The notes below the pieces were generated by a model. The model worked only from the letters and a program-made list of their open reading frames with translations, was not told the origin of the DNA and searched no databases. DNA of 64,000 nt from NCBI RefSeq assembly GCF_041146795.1, contig NC_135185.1, positions 30,430,529 to 30,494,528 on the forward strand. Reading direction: 5' to 3'. Of this stretch, positions 24,401 through 35,200 are shown in pieces (position 1 is the stretch's first letter; every line of letters starts with the position of its first letter). The stretch comes from Maylandia zebra (Eukaryota > Chordata > Actinopteri > Cichliformes > Cichlidae). The position numbers were made by a program, and so were the translations under genes.

Positions 24401-27400
24401 AGAGGGGAATTTCGGTACAGGAAACAAAGCACAACACGGACTACAGCTGGTGTTGTTAAATAGAGTTCTGGGGCAAACCTTACGCAGCGTTTTGTTGTGC
24501 CAGCATTCCAGTTTTACTACACGTCACATGGTAAAAGGCTCCTGAACATAATAATACAATCGTAAACATGAACAAGAATGAGGATAAGCTGATCAGACCT
24601 GTCTACGTATTGAGATCTGTTCTGAGATCAGCCGTGGCAGAGCCCTTGCGCATTCCTGCCTGCTTCTCAGATTTCGGGCCACAGGAGGGGGGACAACGGC
24701 AGAACCTCTGCGGTTTTTGTACGTGGAATTATTTTCCAAAGCTGCCCGCATGGTCTCTGTATGAGGCTCGGGCCTGCAGCTCTGCTTGATGTTTGGATTC
24801 TTCACTGAGTCGGAGTTCTGTAATCCATTCCAGAGAGAGTGTGCAGGCCAAAAAGAGACAGTGTAGCAACTGGCAGACATGTCGAGACAATACCAAGCAC
24901 GTCGCTGCTGTGTGGCAGCGGGGATAGCCTGCAGCAACACATCATCATCAGAATCCCTAGTTTTCATTATGGAACATTTCACTTTTTTTAAGTGGTTGTT
25001 TACCAATCCTTCTTCTTATTTTTTAAAAACGTTCTCATCTCTGTCCCACATCAGACTATTTTCAGCTTGTGTGTGAGGTTCGATGGGAGCAGAAAAGGGG
25101 AATTACACAGCGTCTGATCTCGGCATGACTGTGGGTTTTGGTTTGGGTTTGAGAGTTGGAAGCAGGATGACAGAAACCAGAGAGGTCTCTTTAGTTTATG
25201 AATGCAGTGTATATTGTGACAGACCACCAAACGGAGACCAAACCCTTCAGTCAAGGTCAGAGCCCAGCCAGCTTGCAACACCTTCCACCTGTCCCACCGC
25301 TCAGCCTCCCAGGGTCAGCAATCTCCCACACTAATAATTACAGTGCGTCCAAACCGCTGCACATTTTTGCGAGGTCAGAAACTTTGCGTCAGGTGGGATG
25401 GAGAAGGGAGTGATTTCCTCTTTGTCTGGACCCATTTACTCTGTGACAGAGCTCTGAAAGGGGATTACATCATCACTATTGTGGCTTCCGAGCCCTCTGC
25501 TTTCCTCCGCCGGGTGGTATAAAGTGGACCGTCCCATCCAGACAAAGACAGAGCATTCCAACAGTTTAGCAAGCAGGAAATTCAGACCCACAGTCACACC
25601 TCATTAAAGTCAAACTCATCAACCTCTCAGTCACCAGCAAAAAAAAAGAAAAAAAAGACACTCACTCTGAAGAATCATCAGAGGCCATGTTACCATCAGG
25701 TCATTTGACTTCTGACTATGAGCTGACTAATACCAGTCAGACACTTCACTCGTAAAAACTGAGGAAGCTTCCCCTTTCTTTTCTTTTTTCTTTTGTCAAA
25801 TCTGTTACAAAAGCTTCTGTCAAATCCAGGAAAAAGTGACTCATGTAGGAGGGGGAAAAATCTGCCTTGTAACTGACATTGACCACATTGGTACACCACT
25901 TTTTATCCAGGGATGCATCTCAAGGTCTGTTTATTTTGCTGTCCAGTGAGAGGTGTGTGCGCAGGCGTCACAGTCTCAGAAATGACTTTGTGACGGTAAG
26001 AGTCACCACACCACAATGAATAGAGTTCAGTCAGTATCGACTTTAAGAGCGCTGATGCACTTTGAACCTGAGCATTAATGAAAAAATAATAATAATACTA
26101 ACCTCATCTTTCTTTGTATAATATAAACAGTTAATTTAAGCATGTTATGAAGACCACTTAGCATATCTGCAGCGCATACATTCCAGAGTAACAAATTATA
26201 AATCAGCACAATGCTTCTCTTGTTGTTCCCTTTTATCTTTGCTCAAACTATTCCCTCCGAGCCAATGCACAGGAGACAATGATAACATAAGCTCAATTTA
26301 GCAACAGGAAGCATCCTTGTGCTTTCTATAAAAGACCCTACTACGAATGAAGAACACCAACAATTGTTGTGCGAGAGATGCAACACAAAGTGAAAATAGC
26401 AACACTGTCCTCCAGTAATAAAACAAGGGGAGGACTACGTATGCTGATAAGGAACGTGAGAAGCAGAGACTCTGCTAAACAAGCAGAGTTATCTATTCTG
26501 AAAGTAGTCTCATCCAAATCTTTGGGCAGATCTTATCAACTGAACTAGCCTCTCATCCCCAAATGAACCGTTACAGGCCCACACAGTGAAAGAAATAAAA
26601 CAGAGCAAGTATTTTTTCCCATCCAACAAGATCATTTTCATCATCTATAATAAAAATAACAATAGAAAAAAAGCAAGAAGCAATCCAATGTATTTGCAGA
26701 AGGCAAAAAAGGGACAAAACTGAGAGTAACTAAGCAGTAAAAGTGGAAGTGAAGCTGTATGATCAGTCATGCCAGCCACAGTGGGTCAGCTAAGCTTATC
26801 AAGAATGCTAAAAATCCCAGATCCTTGCCCAAAACCAAACTACAAAGTTTCCCCTTTTTCACCTGACTCAAGTTGTCCAACTGCAATAAACAGTGCTTCT
26901 GTAACACACACTCACACACCATGATTCAGTTATGAGCAGCCACCCCTCTATTGTATTTCATTCCCTACCTGCTTACTTGTAACAGTTTCACTGTAGTTGA
27001 TATTTTGTAAAACATGGCCCCCTCTGGACACAACGCTGCCCTGTGAAAGTAAACTCTGAAAGGTTAAGGTCTGTTTGTTTCTGTCAAAACAAAACTCCCA
27101 GCCCTTCATTACCAGATCTTTCCTATTCACACGCGCTGCTGCCACCACTGCACTGGTGTGCATGCCCTCTGTATTCCAAAACAGCCTATGTGAGCACAGT
27201 TGGACACAGAGGCTGGAGTGCACTCCACACATCCACATCAGGCAGAAATAAACTGATAATCTCATCAAGAATGGCACTGGATACTCAGCGTGGAGGGAGG
27301 GGGGCATGACTTGCAGAGAGCCCTGGTGGCCTAATCTATGCAAGCAGATGCTGAGCCAGGGCAGGCTGTAAACAAATCTCTCAAGACAGATGTGGCAATC

Positions 27401-27740
27401 ACCTGGTGCCTGACAAGCCTTCTCGTGTGGCAACAACGCGGGATACGCCACCTCGGAATTTTTTTTCCGGGTGGTGACAGACGTATATCCTCCAGTATGT
27501 GGCTTGAACGATGCCACCTGTGAATCGCAGAGAACAATGCCCTTGACATACACGGCGACGCAGCGGATATGTTTTGACAGCCACCCTGATAGCCTCACCA
27601 CGCCAGCCCCATTAGTTCTGATAACAATAATAACACTGCGCACTGGCTTTCCCCCTGCACCTTCACACGGCACGAGGATGTGCTTTGTCCTCCTCACACA
27701 GATGTTGGGTGCAGGCACCCCCGCGCATGACTTCGTAACG
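21480..27740. other. sipa1l1 upstream intronic sequence, nothing firmly identified
   Basis: Only simple features are visible, such as A-tracts near 24163-24180 and 25639-25658 and C/A tracts near 23352-23371. The long open frame at 26948-27748 on the minus strand begins inside the proposed splice donor of exon 1 and matches no family. I do not call a gene here. Confidence 0.45.
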
Positions 27741-28087
27741 CCACTCACCTTTTCTCATAGTGGTTGTCACACAACACGAAGCAGTCTTGCTTTTCTTTCC
27801 TCTCCCCCTTTTGTTTCAACTCGTAACAAGGTGCTCCAAGTCCGAGACACAAACTACGCAGCAGCTCTGTTGGCTGCCCTCGCGGGGGGGGGACACACAA
27901 AAAAAACGTGCTGGCTCCGGTTCAGACCGAGGACGGCCCGACGTCTTCCTCTGAACGGCAACTTGGAAGTTTGATAGAAAGTTACGGCTTTGCCTCGCTG
28001 CGGTATGCAGCTGCTGGAGGGATGAGATCATTCAGGCAGCCTCCCCTCTCCCTCTCTCCCCCTCTCCCTCTCTTTTCTGCCCCGGAG

Positions 28088-28097
28088 TCTCGCGAGA
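28088..28097. promoter_or_regulatory. TCTCGCGAGA palindromic CpG promoter element
   Basis: An exact ten-base palindrome within the CpG-rich region. This motif is known from CpG-island promoters and is bound by BANP and, by some reports, ZBTB33. Binding depends on the CpGs being unmethylated. Confidence 0.65.
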
Positions 28098-28122
28098 AGG
28101 CTTAGCGGGGGGAAAAGCAAAC

Positions 28123-28136
28123 GTTGCCGTGGCAAC
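28123..28136. promoter_or_regulatory. X-box (RFX factor) palindrome
   Basis: GTTGCCGTGGCAAC is a perfect RFX X-box: two six-base half-sites with a 2-bp spacer. It lies 26 bp from the TCTCGCGAGA element. RFX sites at promoters often mark ciliary or neuronal expression. Confidence 0.65.
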
Positions 28137-28140
28137 AGTG

Positions 28141-28939
28141 CTCACCTGTAGTGAGTGGATGGTCAGAGGGGAAACGAAGAAGTCTCACTCTGCTTCAAGT
28201 GACCCCAGGTTAAAAAGTACGCAGTTTATTCAATAGCAGATGAAACTTGTCGTGTTTTAGCCCAAAGCTCTTTAAGCTCGCTCCAGTCACACCGCTCGTG
28301 CATGTTTACTGCTGCGGAGTTTAATGTGAAACAGACAGTTAAGGCCATTAGGTTTGACCTTTGAACCATTATCTAAATCGACTTCAGTTTCAATTGTTTC
28401 AAATCATCAGTCAAATCTGATTGGTTAAACAAAAAGCCCTTTTGAGTTTATGACGTATCCACGTTGCAAACGGTGTATTGCGACCTACAGCCCACTGTTG
28501 CAGGGTCAGTGTGCAATTTTAAAAGCATTTCATTGAATTGGAAAGCTATAGGAGTCCATATTTTTCTTAGTGTGTTCAGAGCTTTTACTAAAGCTGTCTT
28601 TAAACGAACTTTTAGAGTCGGAAGCGAATTGATGGATGGATGGAGGGAGAGTGAGTCACCTGTTGAAAATAACTGATCTTTGGTGATATTTTTCTGCAAG
28701 CTGTGAGTAGATGGGAGCAGTGTAGAGGGTTTAAGGAGAGGCCCCTTGCGCTGCTCCTCTTGCTTCTCCCCAACGGGCGTGAAGCTTTTCCTTGCAGTCA
28801 CACTGAGGGAAATCAAATGCCCTGGCGCATCACGACAGCATGGATATGTAAATATAATATGCAACGAGACTAAGTATTACTACAATAACCACAGCCACTA
28901 TAAGTGGAAGTAAAACCCGTGAAAAGTATCACTTTAGTG
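28141..28939. other. Intergenic sequence between gpx2 and sipa1l1 promoter
   Basis: No coding potential or repeat was recognised. In human, FNTB and CHURC1 sit next to GPX2; no sequence matching either is visible here or elsewhere in the window. Confidence 0.5.
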
Positions 28940-29211
28940 CAGAAACGGCCCTAACCAATCTGGCGCCCTAGGCAAGATTTTAGGTGGCGCCCCCCTACAT
29001 CAGCAGTGTAGTGTAATGTTGTAACAAATAATATTTCTATTAAATAAGCTTTACTTTGCATTTTAATTAACGTGGGATTATTTTTTGTATTTAGAAATAA
29101 TAGTACCAACTTTTTTTTTTTTTTTCAACATTTGTGGCACTGGCGTGGCGCCCCCTGATGGACGGCGCCCTTAGCATTTGCCTATACGGCCTATGCCACG
29201 GGCCGGCCCTG
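28940..29211. mobile_element. Non-autonomous hAT-type element (MITE), 272 bp
   Basis: The element is flanked by the exact 8-bp direct repeat CTTTAGTG (28932-28939 and 29212-29219). The ends are diverged inverted repeats: CAGAAACGGCCCT on the left and, reading inward from the right, CAGGGCCGGCCCG. Both halves carry inverted GGCGCC and TAGGCAA motifs. The centre is AT-rich with a T tract. There is no transposase coding sequence. Confidence 0.85.
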
Positions 29212-29760
29212 CTTTAGTGTTTCTAAATGTACCCACCTGCCATGAGGTCGCCGTGTGGCCTGTTGTGCTGACGTAGATGTCAGCATATGTGCACAAAGCC
29301 CTGCGCGAACCTGCAAAGCAGGCCTTGCAAACAGTGCAGACTTTGCATAAAAAGCTAAAGCTGCATGGCAGGTCATAACACAGGTAACGAGGTCACTGTT
29401 TACCCTACATGGATGACTTTGGGTTTGTCTTAAGGTGTCACTGTAGTGATAAAGCATTCATGTAGCTGCATGGTTTCAGCATGTTTTTACTTTAAAAATG
29501 TAGGTCTGGAAAATTAGTGTGGGAGGCTCTGAGATAATTTTAAAAAGGGATTCATCGGGCAAGAGGAAGCATAATTAGAAGATTGCGCTGTGAATTTTTT
29601 GAAAGGCTGTTTCAAATAATTCCACATCCTCCCCACTTCATTATTATGCCTACTCCAGCTCTATTTTGGTCGTGCTTACATCAGTGGAGCGCATCTTTAT
29701 GTTTATATATGGTCCAATTAAAAATCACACCTCAGTGGGAGACGAATTTGGTTTGAAGGT
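29212..29760. other. Intergenic sequence 3' of gpx2
   Basis: Nothing recognised beyond the end of the hAT element. The gpx2 transcript probably ends near the poly(A) signal at 29761-29766. Confidence 0.5.
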
Positions 29761-29766
29761 TTTATT
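29761..29766 (-). terminator. gpx2: Poly(A) signal of gpx2
   Basis: AATAAA on the minus strand, 362 bp downstream of the gpx2 stop codon and downstream of the SECIS element. It is the first canonical signal in a suitable position. Confidence 0.6.
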
Positions 29767-29990
29767 CCAGTGCAAACATTATGTGTGTGTGATGAATGTT
29801 AATTCACGAGAGAAGTTTAGGATTAAATCAGCAGCACCATCTGCTGGACGAACAGGAAAAGAACAAGAAACAAAAGGATGTGATAAAAAAAACAAAACAA
29901 AAAACATCAAAGTGATCATTTGCCTCATGCATAATGTACATATGTGTAAACTTTTAACTACACTGTTCATTCATCCACAACTGTTAAGCA

Positions 29991-30052
29991 CTTATAAGGC
30001 TTCCGATGATATTCCCTTATTCTGTTTTAGAACATCACCCTCATTTAATAAG
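29991..30052 (-). promoter_or_regulatory. gpx2: SECIS element in the gpx2 3'UTR
   Basis: On the minus strand the order is: helix I arm CTTAT, core ATGA (plus-strand 30041-30044), helix II arm GGTGATGTTCT, apical loop AAAACAGAATAA, opposite arm GGAATATCATC, core GGAA (30001-30004), helix I arm ATAAG. Helix II pairs over 11 bp including wobbles. The apical AAAA lies 12 nt after ATGA. This matches the eukaryotic selenocysteine insertion element (ATGA/GA quartet plus apical AA), and it lies 75 bp after the stop codon of a gene with an in-frame UGA at the Sec position. Confidence 0.88.
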
Positions 30053-30127
30053 ACTCAACGGTGTGGAGGACAGCATGACAGCTTTGAGAGTTATGGATGA
30101 GAAGTCATTAAGAGATGGAGGCTATTC

Positions 30128-31011
30128 TTAGGTCTTAGTTAATCTTAGCAGTCTTTGAATGTCAGGCTCTATGTCAATGGTGGGGAATTTTTTGCTGTAT
30201 CGCTTAAAGGGTTCTCCCTCTGGCCCAATGAGGAATTTCTCAAAGTTCCAGGAGATATCCGTCCTGCTGATGGGGCTCCAAACCAGAAATTTGGGGTCCT
30301 GAATGAGAGAATTTGGGTCGTCATCGGGATAGGGGAGTTTGTCTTTCAGATAGGCAAAAACTGGGTGGGTATTTGTTCCATTGACGTCACACTTCTCGAA
30401 GATGGTAAAGATGGGCTTGAAGCCTCCACCTGGACGCACGTGCTGCAGTGAATTCAGGATTTCACCATTGGTGCAGTTCTCCTGCAGAGCACAAGCATTC
30501 ATTGGTTTCACTATGATAGCGAAGATGATTAAAATCCTACTTCAGTATCAAACCATCAGTACCAGATACAGTTTGCACACTATTAAATGATGCAATTCCT
30601 GTAACTTGCTTTAGGAAAGAGGAAATACACTAATGCCAATAATACAAGTCAGACTTTAACTCAAACCAGACCCAGGTAGGATTGGGAAAAGGAAAATGTC
30701 TGTGACAACAACAATAACACAGAACTGGTACATTAAGTAATACATTTGAGAGGTTTTTAAGTGACTTCAAACTCTGCTGCTGAACTCACCTGATAGCCAA
30801 ACTGATTGCAAGGAAAACCCAGGACCACCAGCCGATGGGGGTACTTGCTCTGCAGCTGGTTGAGCTCGCTGAAGTCCCGGGTGGTGGTTCCTCAGAGCGA
30901 GGCCACATTCTCTATGAGGACCACCCGTCCTCTGAAGACGTTGAAGTCCACAGAGTCTCCCTCCAGCGTGGTGGCCCTCAGGTCGTAGAAAGTCTTCGCG
31001 ATGAACGTCAT
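30128..31011 (-). CDS. gpx2: Glutathione peroxidase 2 (selenoprotein)
   Basis: Gastrointestinal-type glutathione peroxidase; reduces hydrogen peroxide and organic hydroperoxides with glutathione in the cytosol. Two exons: 31011-30790 and 30481-30128 (GGCTATCAG|GTGAGT donor, CTGCAG acceptor). They total 191 residues with selenocysteine, against 190 in human GPX2. The UGA at 30894-30892 encodes Sec40 in the VASL-U-GTTT active-site motif; a naive translation stops there. The other tetrad residues are present: Gln74 (NQFGYQ), Trp152 and Asn153 (ISWNFEKFL). The PYP loop and KDKLPYP region fit the tetrameric GPX1/GPX2 group, and FIAK at the start and PTIDIEPDI near the end favour GPX2. The start is ATG at 31011, as in human; the frame is open a further 49 codons upstream to another ATG. 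The neighbour rab15 is the same as in human. Confidence 0.95.
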
Positions 31012-31158
31012 CTCGTCCTCTGGTTCTGCCACAGTGGAGGCAGAGGGGATCTCGAGCTGCCTGTATCCAAGCGCTTGGTCACCTGATTCATTTAGGGCAG
31101 AAAGTTGCCTTTGACAAGGATCAAATGGCCCTGCGGGAAAGTGATCTCCATCTGCCAT

Positions 31159-32298
31159 CCTATACTCTGAAGAAGTCCGAAATAGATTAACGTAACTAAT
31201 TGTCTTCTTATCAGGATTTTTAAAGTTTTATCAAGTAAACTGACTTTCTTGAAGTGAATGTAATTATATTCTCAAAGAGTGTTTTAGGGATAAAACTTGC
31301 ACGTACTTCCTACTTTACGGCATCTCTGTAACATGTATCAGTTTTCTCTGTCATCAAAAATTTAACATGATCCCCCGTCTTTCACGGAGGGTGATTAAAA
31401 ATGAATGAATCTGTCTGAACTCTTTCAGGACTTCACTCCTTGCATTCTAATGTAATGACTCAGCAAGGTCCCGACACATCTCATTAGCTTTAATATGAAA
31501 ACTTTAATTTATTAACCCGTACAGTGGTTTTATTTTTTTTGTAACAACCTGCACATATCATTTAAAAAAAATTACATACAAGTGGCAACTTGGCAGAGCC
31601 TGAGTACATTACTTCAAAGAGCGGTAACACTCCTTTAGCACACAATGCCAATCACATTTGTAACGCAAATGCACACATTCGTGATGATAATGCATGAGCA
31701 AGCATTCAAGGTCTTCGAACATGGCACGACAGAGTCTCCGTCAAAGGAGGATAGTAAATTATGTAAATAACTCCACCCCTGCTGGGTTTGAATTTCGAGG
31801 TGTAAAAAATTCAGCTCTGTCCTCCGGCTTCTTCGTCATTGCCTCCATCCTCTTCCTCCGCCCTCCTCAAATAAACGATTGTTGATTTGAATCCACAATT
31901 CATCTACAGCACCAACCAAATTATTCAATTTTTAAAAAATATATATGAACAAAATATGAAGAACAAGTGACGAAGCAGCTGCTCGGTGCAAACCTGTATT
32001 TTAAAGGAGGAAATTGTGGGTATGGATAGTTTTATTACACAAAACCGTGTTCTCCGGGAACCTCAGCAGCTTTAAGATTCAGCGATCATGGAACAAAATT
32101 GGCCCTCTGCTGGTAGCTGCTTCTAAATGCATTTAACACAGTGTGATAAAAAAAAAAAAAAACTTGCAAAAAGTGAAACCCATTCATTAAACCCCTGGGC
32201 CAACAAGTCACAGCATCCACAAAGAGGGCAGAGGGGGACCGAATCAAGTCAGAGCGCCTTCAACTATAAGCTGTGGCACCATGATGGCCATCTTGTTT
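31159..32298. other. gpx2 upstream region and rab15 3'UTR
   Basis: No further coding sequence is visible. The right part should be rab15 3'UTR; a minus-strand AATAAA lies at 32031-32036. An A run (32146-32161) on plus is a T run in the rab15 transcript. The gpx2 promoter must lie in the left part, but no TATA box is obvious. Confidence 0.45.
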
Positions 32299-35200
32299 CT
32301 AACAGGCGCAGCTCCTCTGAGGAAGGTGAGGGACTGTGCTCTCTTTGTCTTCCTCCAGACCTGCCTTATCCAGATAGCTGTCCAGAGATCCCAACAGGTT
32401 GTCCACGTCCCTCTTGTGAGCCTGTAGCACGAGTTCTGTCAGACGTTCGAATGACTGGAGGAAGAAGGAAGAAAGAAAACAAAAGAATGCGGCGGGGAAT
32501 TACCCAGAAAAAAATGTTGCCAAGAAAATCCACTACCTCACTGATGTTGATATTCTTGGAGGCACTGGTTTCAAAGAACTCCATCCCATAGGATCCTGCT
32601 AACTACAGACAATTGAAGCGCATATTTTTAGAAATAATAAAACTATTTTATACCTTTTTTCTCCAAAACTATATAAATATAATTTTAAAAAATCAATTAA
32701 ATGCAAAGGCGATACTCTGGCACAATAATACTGATTAAACAGCACAGGGTGTCAACAGTGTGAAGATTTATACATATTATGCACTTGCATGGATGTAGGT
32801 GTATCCTTCAGGCTTTGCTGTGTGCTGTGTTAATATTATAACATGCAGTAAGAGGTTTATAAAAAGTTTATCTTATTTAGCGATATGATTTTTAAAAAGA
32901 TTTCACTAAATGTTTTAAACGTGGGAGGAAGCGTTTGTCTGTCTCAGCCTAACCAGTTGAACAGTATTCTATTTTAAGAGACATGCTGGTATCAGCCATT
33001 AGTTTTTGGAAGCTGGGACTTTGATAGTAGTGCCTCTAAAAGCCTTTTCTCCCTGAAATAAGTTATGCTAGAACCATATTGCATATTTTCTCAATAAAAG
33101 TTCTTCTCAAATATGCAAAAGTGTTTTTTTAAAACCTCAAAAATAAAGTCAACATTATTCCCAACATGAGAGCAGCGACTGAGTCTAGTATAACTGAATA
33201 TTTTGTAGTATTTAGTATCTAGATGGTCCTGGTCTGTGTGAAGAGCTCGGAGGAACGTTCATTCTGATGAATGACATTTGGCTGTAATTCATCGTCTAAT
33301 TTAACAGGGTCAGAAAGAGTTCATATTGGTGTTTCTACAACATGAACAACTACTCATCACACACATGATCTGTACAACCGTCCGGATTTTATTTGGGAGT
33401 GTTTTCAAGTCTTCACCGTGTCTTTGTGGTAAAAAGGCCTGAGGCTGTCTGAGCAATAGAAACAACTAAGAGCCTGCCAGCACAGAGATAGTTGTGCGCA
33501 CACTTCTCGAATCGAGCTGCCAAGTTGCCCGACAGACAGGTTGAATTTGTATGCAGTGTGTGGATTGTTTGTGTAGACTGTGTTTCGAGCTGATCTGGCA
33601 GCTTAAGTGACATTTATGAAACACACAAAGCTTTCCAGCGCAGGTATTACAGTAATCATCATCAAGTTTAAGGAAGTTTAATGGAAGAAACTGGAGGCCA
33701 CCAGGAGACTGACTTACAATATGGGAGTCTGTATATTATGATGTTGAGTACTTAAAACACAATCTCCAAATTAAAATCAATAATATACTAATTAAAGCAC
33801 AGCGGAAAATAAGGCTCAATCAAACCTTGGTTCCTTGGTTCTTTGACACTTCCCTCCTGAGTGAATCATCACATTTGTTTCCTACCAATATGGTCTCCAT
33901 TTTTTGGGTAGTATACTAGAAGAAAACAACAAAAACTGAAGTCAAGCACAGGGATAGTGGACTTCATCATCCTGTCAGTCACTCTAAGCCACTGATTGTT
34001 TAGCAAGCAGCTAAAGTTCAGTCAGCCAGAACACAAATACTGGACAGCTGCGAAGGGCAGCGAACAGAGTGCTTATTGCCTTACTTCATCCACATCACTG
34101 ACCCACTTGGCTATGTGCTTAAAGGACAGCTTGTCTGTGACGTCGTAGACAAAGATGACACCCTGCATAAAAAGTGGAAAGAGGACTAAGGAATCAAAGC
34201 TGCGTTACAGAAATCTAAGTTTACTCTTGGCTGCTCATACTTGCGCCCTCCTGTAGTACTGTTTGGTGATGGTCTGATAGCGCTCCTGACCAGCTGTGTC
34301 CCTGCATGGAGGACCAAACACATATCAGCAAAAGGGAATCACCCATGGCAGCAAGTGTGAATGCAATGAAAGAAAAATGTCACTTACCATATCTGTACTC
34401 GCACCTTGGTTCCATCTACCTCCAGTGTTTTCATCTTAAAATCAATTCCTGACCAAAACAAAGAAAATGCAAATACAGATGTAAGCTGGGATGCAACCTC
34501 CAAAAATACAATCACAAACTGCCAACAAATGTCCCTGAGGTTCATTGAGGATTCCTCGGAGATACTGTTATCTAAACAGGTGTAAACGACACTGAGGGAT
34601 TTCTGTGCTAGGAGACAGAATAAAGGTTTGCAACGTAACTTTGCTGGTTTCTATTCAACTAGTTCTTTTAATCTACTTCTTATTTAGTTTTCATCATGCT
34701 AGCAAAGCCAAAATCCACTCAAAGACAAACATTTCTGATCCTACACTATGTACAGTCATGTTAAAGACTCTCTGCAGTCCTGTGAGGAAGTGTACTCAGA
34801 TGTACTTAACTGATCATCAACAAGTGTCATCACATCTATAAAGCCAGAAGTTATGAAAGGTTTGCTGATCTGTCGCATATCCCAGAAGTAGACATCACAG
34901 TAAGTTTAACCCAAGTTCAGTGGCAGAAAATGGCAAAAAAAACAAACAAAAAAAAAAAAAAACAACCCTAGAGCTACATCTCAGACCCTAAATGGTAAAT
35001 GGCCTGTATTTATATAGCGCTTTACTAGTCCCTAAGGACCCCAAAGCGCTTTACACATCCAGTCATCCACACATCCACACACTGGTGATGGCAGCTACAT
35101 TGTAGCCACAGCCACCCTGGGGCACTGACAGAGGCGAGGCTGCCGGACACTGGCGCCACCGGGCCCTCTGACCACCACCAGTAGGCAACGGGTGAAGTGT

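Larger units (their letters stand above)
27749..28140 (-). promoter_or_regulatory. sipa1l1: CpG-rich promoter and probable non-coding exon 1 of sipa1l1
   Basis: This is the most CpG-rich stretch between gpx2 and the sipa1l1 coding exons. The minus strand has a consensus splice donor, AAAAG|GTGAGT, with exon edge 27749. It also has a homopurine strand (homopyrimidine on plus, 28037-28082), a TCTCGCGAGA site and an X-box palindrome. The orientation of the donor and the absence of another minus-strand gene until 11363 suggest this is the sipa1l1 promoter about 16 kb upstream. That is inference; the transcription start is not fixed, and another donor-like site (CTACAG|GTGAGC on minus) lies near 28146. 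Confidence 0.55.

Noticed and set aside
26948-27748. 266-codon open frame on the minus strand
   Set aside because: It starts at GTG, not ATG, inside the predicted splice donor at 27747. It resembles no family and has no splice context; the frame simply runs from the promoter exon into the intron.
28141-29760. fntb or churc1 remnants expected from human synteny
   Set aside because: No sequence resembling either protein was seen on either strand.
30892-30894. Premature stop making gpx2 a pseudogene
   Set aside because: The UGA is at the selenocysteine position of the active-site motif, the rest of the protein is intact, and a SECIS is present downstream.
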